The position numbers were made by a program, and so were the translations under genes. Under the pieces are notes generated by a model. It was not told the DNA's origin, searched no databases, and worked only from the letters and a program-made list of their open reading frames with translations. From CAWJKP01 sp963843465 (GTDB taxonomy: Bacteria > Planctomycetota > Planctomycetia > Pirellulales > Thermoguttaceae), in assembly GCA_963843465.1 (NCBI GenBank), contig CAWJKP010000003.1:806001-870000 (forward strand): a stretch of DNA of 64,000 bases, given 5' to 3'. This document shows, piece by piece, positions 60,448 to 64,000 of this stretch; positions within the stretch are counted from its first letter, which is position 1, and each line of letters opens with the position of its first letter.

Positions 60448-61326
60448 CTATCGCGGTACGGGTATGTCCCGTCGTGCGAAAACGACCATCGCCGCCAAAT
60501 AGCAGAGCAGGCCGAAGAGGATCAGTGTTCCACTGAACTGCCAGGCGAGCGGCCAGCGGTCGAGGCGGGCCAGGATCAGTCGCTGGGGCTCGAAGGCGGA
60601 AAGGAAGCTCAGGTACTTGAGCCATTCTCCGCTCCCCCAGAGGCGTGAGATCAACTTCACGATCGAGGCCAGCACGAAGATCCCGCCCGAAAGCCAGATC
60701 GTCCGCCAGCGGTCCCGGTCGAAGCTCGACACCAGCGTGGTCATGCCGCCGAGACAGAAGCCCAGGGCCGTCAGGTTCACGACCCCGGGCAGGAACTGCC
60801 GCAGGGAGACCTCCGCTCGCAATCCGACCGCCGTCAGGCCGATCCAGGTCCCGATCCAGACCGAGAAAGCCAGCACCACGCATCCGATGGCCGAAACGGC
60901 CATCGGAATCAGCACGACCGTAGGCCGGCGGACGGGCAACGTCAACACCAACTCCAGGGTCCCCTTGGCGATGCCGCCGCTGATTACGTCCGATCCTCGA
61001 CCCAGCGCCCAGCTAATCACCACCAACAGGGTGACCAAATGGACGTAAAGGAACGTGAGCCGCCCGGTGGTCGTCGCCAGATCCTTCAAGGGCACGCCCA
61101 ACAGCGGCTGCACGAAACTCGGCAGCAGGTTGAGCATGGCCCCCCACTTGCCGATCGTCAGCAGGCTCATCAACCAGACGAAGATCCAAGCGAATCCAAT
61201 CAGCACGACCGCGCTGACCGCCAATTGCAGCCAGGCGTCGGCCACGGCTTTGCGAGCCAGGGCCAAGGGCAGCAGCAGTCGCGAACCCAGGGGCCCTTGC
61301 ACCATGCTCTCGATCGGCCGCAGCAT
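60448..61326 (-). CDS. ABC-2 type transporter permease
   Basis: 292 residues, ATG after GAGGATCCA. Six hydrophobic helices: QLAVSAVVLIGFAWIFVWLMSLLTI, FLYVHLVTLLVVISWALGRGSDVI, VLIPMAVSAIGCVVLAFSVWIGTW, FLPGVVNLTALGFCLGGMTTLV, TIWLSGGIFVLASIVKLI and a C-terminal one. GGIAKGTLELVLTLPVRRPTVVL is the ABC-2 permease coupling helix. Probably the membrane part of an exporter; the ATPase is not in this window on this strand. Starts next to a TTATGCCTCAGCATAA palindrome. Confidence 0.8.
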   Translation of the reverse strand: MLRPIESMVQGPLGSRLLLPLALARKAVADAWLQLAVSAVVLIGFAWIFVWLMSLLTIGKWGAMLNLLPSFVQPLLGVPLKDLATTTGRLTFLYVHLVTLLVVISWALGRGSDVISGGIAKGTLELVLTLPVRRPTVVLIPMAVSAIGCVVLAFSVWIGTWIGLTAVGLRAEVSLRQFLPGVVNLTALGFCLGGMTTLVSSFDRDRWRTIWLSGGIFVLASIVKLISRLWGSGEWLKYLSFLSAFEPQRLILARLDRWPLAWQFSGTLILFGLLCYLAAMVVFARRDIPVPR

Positions 61327-61352
61327 TGGATCCTCGTGGTGGTATTTCGCGC

Positions 61353-61575
61353 AGGTTATGCCTCAGCATAACACGTTGCCCTAGCCGCGTAGGTTATGCT
61401 TTAGCATAGCAGGGGCTGTAAAGAATTTTGTGTCCCGTGCGAAGTGGCACGGCCATCTTGGCCGTGTTTCTTCACGGGCTGGAAGCCCGTGCCACCACTT
61501 GATACAGAATTCTTTACAGCCCCGCATAACAGCCTGCCCTAGGACATGCCCCGTTATGCTAAAGCATAACCTACC
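61353..61575. repeat. Nested hairpins flanked by TTATGCT-AGCATAA palindromes
   Basis: AGGTTATGCCTCAGCATAAC (61353-61372), TAGGTTATGCTTTAGCATAG (61391-61410) and TTATGCTAAAGCATAACC (61554-61572). Inside lies GGGGCTGTAAAGAATT...AATTCTTTACAGCCCC enclosing GTGGCACGGCC...GGGCTGGAAGCCCGTGCCAC. A possible composite of three repeat families, between two minus-strand genes. Confidence 0.8.
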
Positions 61576-61577
61576 GC

Positions 61578-62351
61578 CTACGCGGCGCGTTTCGTCGCGG
61601 CCGAGCGGAATGCTTGCTTTTCCGCAAGAGGAGCGAAGTAGTCGCGGAAGAATGCCTCGCGGCGATCCAAAAGGGCCGCGATGGAGCCGCGATAGACGCA
61701 GACCGTAACCACCAGGCAGCCCACGGCCGCACCCGCCAAGACGTCGCTCGGCCGATGCGCCGCCTCCTCGATCCGCTGGCAGGCCGAGAGCAGGGCCAGG
61801 ACAAGAAACAACCATCGGCCCCGGGGGTAAAGTGCCGACAGGGCCAGGGCCAACCCGGTTGCCGCCGCTGCGTGTCCCGACGGACAGGTCTGAGCCCGAA
61901 CGCTGGAGACCTCGGCGAGCCAACCGTGGAGTATTTCCCCCACCGCGGCCGCCAGATCGCCGTGCGAGGAAATTGCCCGGGAGATGAGCACCTTGATCAG
62001 GTCGGCCAGGACTCCCGAGCCTAACCCCACGGCCCAGAGCCGAGGAACGGCCCAGCGTCTGGCCGGGTCGAGTTGGAAGACCACCAGGCCGATCAACAAG
62101 ATCCCGAATCCATGCCCGAAAGGTTCGGTAATCTGGAGAAACTTCCCCAACCCGGGTGGACAGTGGCGATGAATGCACCACCTGTCCAGGGGGCCGCTGA
62201 GTGGCAAGGCGACGAGCGACGCTGCCAGCAGCAGACCGGCCGCCGCCCACGGGCGCCAACCCCGCTGCGCTGGTGTTACGGTGAACAAGCTCTCAGGGGG
62301 GCTTTCGCTGCTGGGGCCAGCGGCGCCCTGCTGATCCTCGGACGTGCCCAT
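61578..62351 (-). CDS. PAP2-family membrane phosphatase
   Basis: 257 residues. Membrane helices and the type 2 phosphatidic-acid phosphatase motifs: LADLIKVLISRAISSH (motif 1 variant), TCPSGHAAAATGLAL (motif 2, PSGH) and SACQRIEEAAHRPSDVLAGAAVG (motif 3, R-x5-H-R-x2-D). Removes phosphate from lipid phosphates such as PA or undecaprenyl pyrophosphate, on the outer face of the inner membrane. Stop next to the TTATGCTAAAGCATAA palindrome. Confidence 0.85.
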   Translation of the reverse strand: MGTSEDQQGAAGPSSESPPESLFTVTPAQRGWRPWAAAGLLLAASLVALPLSGPLDRWCIHRHCPPGLGKFLQITEPFGHGFGILLIGLVVFQLDPARRWAVPRLWAVGLGSGVLADLIKVLISRAISSHGDLAAAVGEILHGWLAEVSSVRAQTCPSGHAAAATGLALALSALYPRGRWLFLVLALLSACQRIEEAAHRPSDVLAGAAVGCLVVTVCVYRGSIAALLDRREAFFRDYFAPLAEKQAFRSAATKRAA

Positions 62352-62805
62352 TGCTGGCCTCGAACTGATTAGGGCCGGGAAGAGAATAAGTTGGGCAAAC
62401 GAAAAGGACTTATAGCGTTACGGCCGCGGAACGTCCAGGTCAGCGCGTGGGTGGCATGGTTCAACTTGAGTTAATCGTGCGCGTTCCCACCACATCGTAA
62501 CCCGAAGCGTAAGCGAGGGAGAGCCAACGCCTTCCCTCGCTTACGCTTCGGGTTACGATTGTTTCGCTCCGCGAAACAGCGCGGCTTTCGCGGAGCGAAA
62601 GGCGACAGTCCGACAGATATTGATTCGCCGGTCCTTAATCGCTCGGCGTTGGGGTACCCCCGCTCTCGACAACGGCCCCCAACCCCCGGCCCCCGACCCC
62701 GCGTCGCCCGGGAGTTGCCATCGGCCCCCGGAAGCGGTAGGATAATGCACAGGGGAGAGGCCGAGTTCTTGCTACCGGGGCGGCAAGAAAGAGCGGGGGA
62801 GTATC
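62352..62805. other. Gene-free region with repeats
   Basis: Between divergent genes. Holds an inverted pair TAACCCGAAGCGTAAGCGAG (62496-62558, related to 6186-6243) and MITE-like family 2 copy 3 (62559-62639), which lacks the left end. No clear promoter seen. Confidence 0.7.
62559..62639. repeat. MITE-like repeat family 2, copy 3 (left end missing)
   Basis: Hairpin TTTCGCTCCGCGAAAC and GCTTTCGCGGAGCGAAAGGC, then CCGACAGATATTGATTCGCC and the right end CGCCGGTCCTTA. The TTAGGACCGGCG left end is absent; the inverted pair 62496-62558 is joined in its place. Confidence 0.8.
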
Positions 62806-64000
62806 ATGGCCGCGTCCAAGCACCACCCGCGCGACGAGAAGGAGATCGACTTCTCCGAAGTGCCCGCGACGCCGGTTGTCGCCGACGTGGCCGGCGAGAC
62901 TCTCGACCCGAATAGTGCTCCCGTGGTCCGCGCTATTCAGTCGATCATCGGCGAGGCTCTTCGCTTCGGTGCGTCGCAGGTGCTGATCCTGCCGCTGAAG
63001 CAGCGTCTGAAAGTGGCGTATCGTTTGCCCAACGGCGTCTGCTCGCGCGGGGATTATCCGGCCGCGATGATCTACCCGGTGTTGACCAGGTTGATGACGA
63101 TGGTCAACCTGTCCGGATACATCAGGGTCGTGACGGGGGAGAGAAGCGGAAGCTGCACGCGGCGTTCCGCTCGACCAAGCACGGTCTGTTGGCGACGATG
63201 GAGATGGTTCCTGATCCGTCGCTCTTGGAGAGCCTTCGTGCGAAGGCCGGCAGACTGGGTTATCCTTTCGTGGTTCCCGGCCAACAACCGATTGCTGCCG
63301 CGGTTCTGGAGGCCGTGCCCAAGGCGGTTGCCCGGGACAGCGGCCTGCTGCCGCTGGCCTTGGACGGAGAAGTGCTGACGCTGGCGATGAGCGCCCCTCC
63401 CTCGCCCGAGACGCTCGACCGGCTGCGGTTTACCTTGAATCGTCCGCTGGCGGTGGCGCTGGCCCCGGAAGGTATGCTCCGGGTGGCCATCGACAGCGCT
63501 TATGGCGCCGGCGATCCGGAGCTGTTGGCCCCCGAGCTCTGGGAAACTCCGGCGGCGCCCGAGGTGGACGCGGCGGCGGCGGCGCCAGTCCGGCAGCTCC
63601 CCGAGTCCGCCGCCCCGGACCGCCTCGCAGCGGAGCCGTTGATCGCGCAACTCCGCACGGGCCTTCGCGAGAAGATGTTCGAGCTGTTCGAGAGCATTCG
63701 CTCCAGCGCGAAGCTTTGCCGGCTGGAGGCCGCCACGAGGGACCTGGAAGTCGTATTTCCCCAATCGCACCTGGTGTCGTCGATGCCTGCGGCGGCGCGT
63801 CAGTACCTGGAGGACAAGGTCTGGGTGCTGCGGGACGCGATTCTTTCCCGCTTGGAGAACTTCCTGGAGCAGGATGCGCTGGCTCGCTGCCTGGGGATGG
63901 CCTACGGCCAGTACCTCGCCGGCCGCCAATGGGCCGAGGGACAGCGGGTTTCGATCAACCCGGCGACCGGCCGGGACGCCTGGATCAACTTCGTCTACTC
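62806..64000 (+). CDS. GspE/PilB-like protein, start only (one frameshift)
   Basis: ATG 62806 after GGGGGAG. Residues ~35-100 (VVRAIQSIIGEALRFGASQVLI, KVAYRLPNGVCSRGD, LTRLMTMVNLSGYI) resemble the N2/N-terminal part of type II/IV secretion ATPases (the RASDIHIEP-like region). A shift near 63124 is healed by one C, giving SGYIQGRDGGEKRKL. The next frame then runs open to the window end: LRAKAGRLGYPFVVPGQQPIAAAVL and LPLALDGEVLTLAMSAPPSPETLDRLRFTLNRPL form an MshEN-like domain, followed by a helical region. Walker motifs are not reached or not present. Probably type IV pilus or secretion related. Confidence 0.6.

Noticed and set aside
1..64000. tRNA or rRNA genes
   Set aside because: No cloverleaf with conserved T-loop GTTCGAATC or rRNA-like stretch was noticed on either strand; a covariance-model scan would settle this.

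Overview
The window is high-GC bacterial DNA, most likely from a member of the Planctomycetota (Pirellulales-like). This is inferred from gene content: a DUF1080 hydrolase, DUF1573 and TadE/TadG-like proteins, a long sigma-70 factor with an extra N-terminal half and embedded helix-turn-helix, an NfeD/FloA pair, a small membrane protein with an NPYESP motif, several secreted hydrolases (GH81-like, GH29, DUF4091-like), and dense families of hairpin repeats between genes. No rRNA, tRNA or CRISPR array was seen.

Layout. 1-8.4 kb: GH81-like partial gene, SEC-C/HEAT protein, receiver-like protein, a TadE-TadG-DUF1573 run, a CsgG-like lipoprotein and a DUF1080 protein. 8.8-19.6 kb: a DUF4091-type glycosidase, a two-gene HEPN module lying between two ~125-bp direct repeats, and two large polytopic membrane proteins with tandem DUF4350/GldG-like domains. 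19.7-25.9 kb: XRE regulator, unusual sigma factor, lipase-like hydrolase, ruvX, SDR epimerase and a Tyr-rich secreted protein. 26-32.4 kb: M20 peptidase, two secreted or membrane proteins and long repeat arrays. 32.5-39.4 kb: rpmA-obgE, coaX, a glycosyltransferase, and a coiled-coil/motB/motA group. 39.8-50.5 kb: BON protein, PQQ-like beta-propeller, ThuA-like protein, nfeD-floA group, a 6PGDH-family dehydrogenase and a CheY-like protein. 50.6-52.4 kb: GH29 fucosidase and an antitoxin-like protein. 52.4-59.5 kb: fatty-acid synthesis, rpmF-fabD-fabG-acpP-fabF, with an extra ketosynthase that lacks the catalytic Cys. 60-64 kb: ABC-2 permease, PAP2 phosphatase and the start of a GspE/PilB-like gene.

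Two things dominate the fine structure. First, at least 15 families of short palindromic or hairpin repeats fill the intergenic space. They also occur in frame inside coding sequences and often supply the stop codon of the upstream gene. Two families (about 240-280 bp and about 105 bp) have terminal inverted repeats like MITEs. Second, about nine genes are split by one-base frameshifts. Almost all are repaired by adding or removing one base in a short homopolymer, so assembly or read error is a better explanation than pseudogene formation. These genes are annotated as whole units with the shift position noted.

Genes that probably act together: the rpmF-fab cluster (type II fatty-acid synthesis); nfeD, a small membrane ORF, floA and a downstream membrane protein (membrane microdomain organisation); coiled-coil protein, motB and motA (proton-driven stator or energy-transducing complex); TadE/TadG (surface or pilus-associated proteins); and the two genes at 12.3-13.8 kb (candidate HEPN defence or toxin module).
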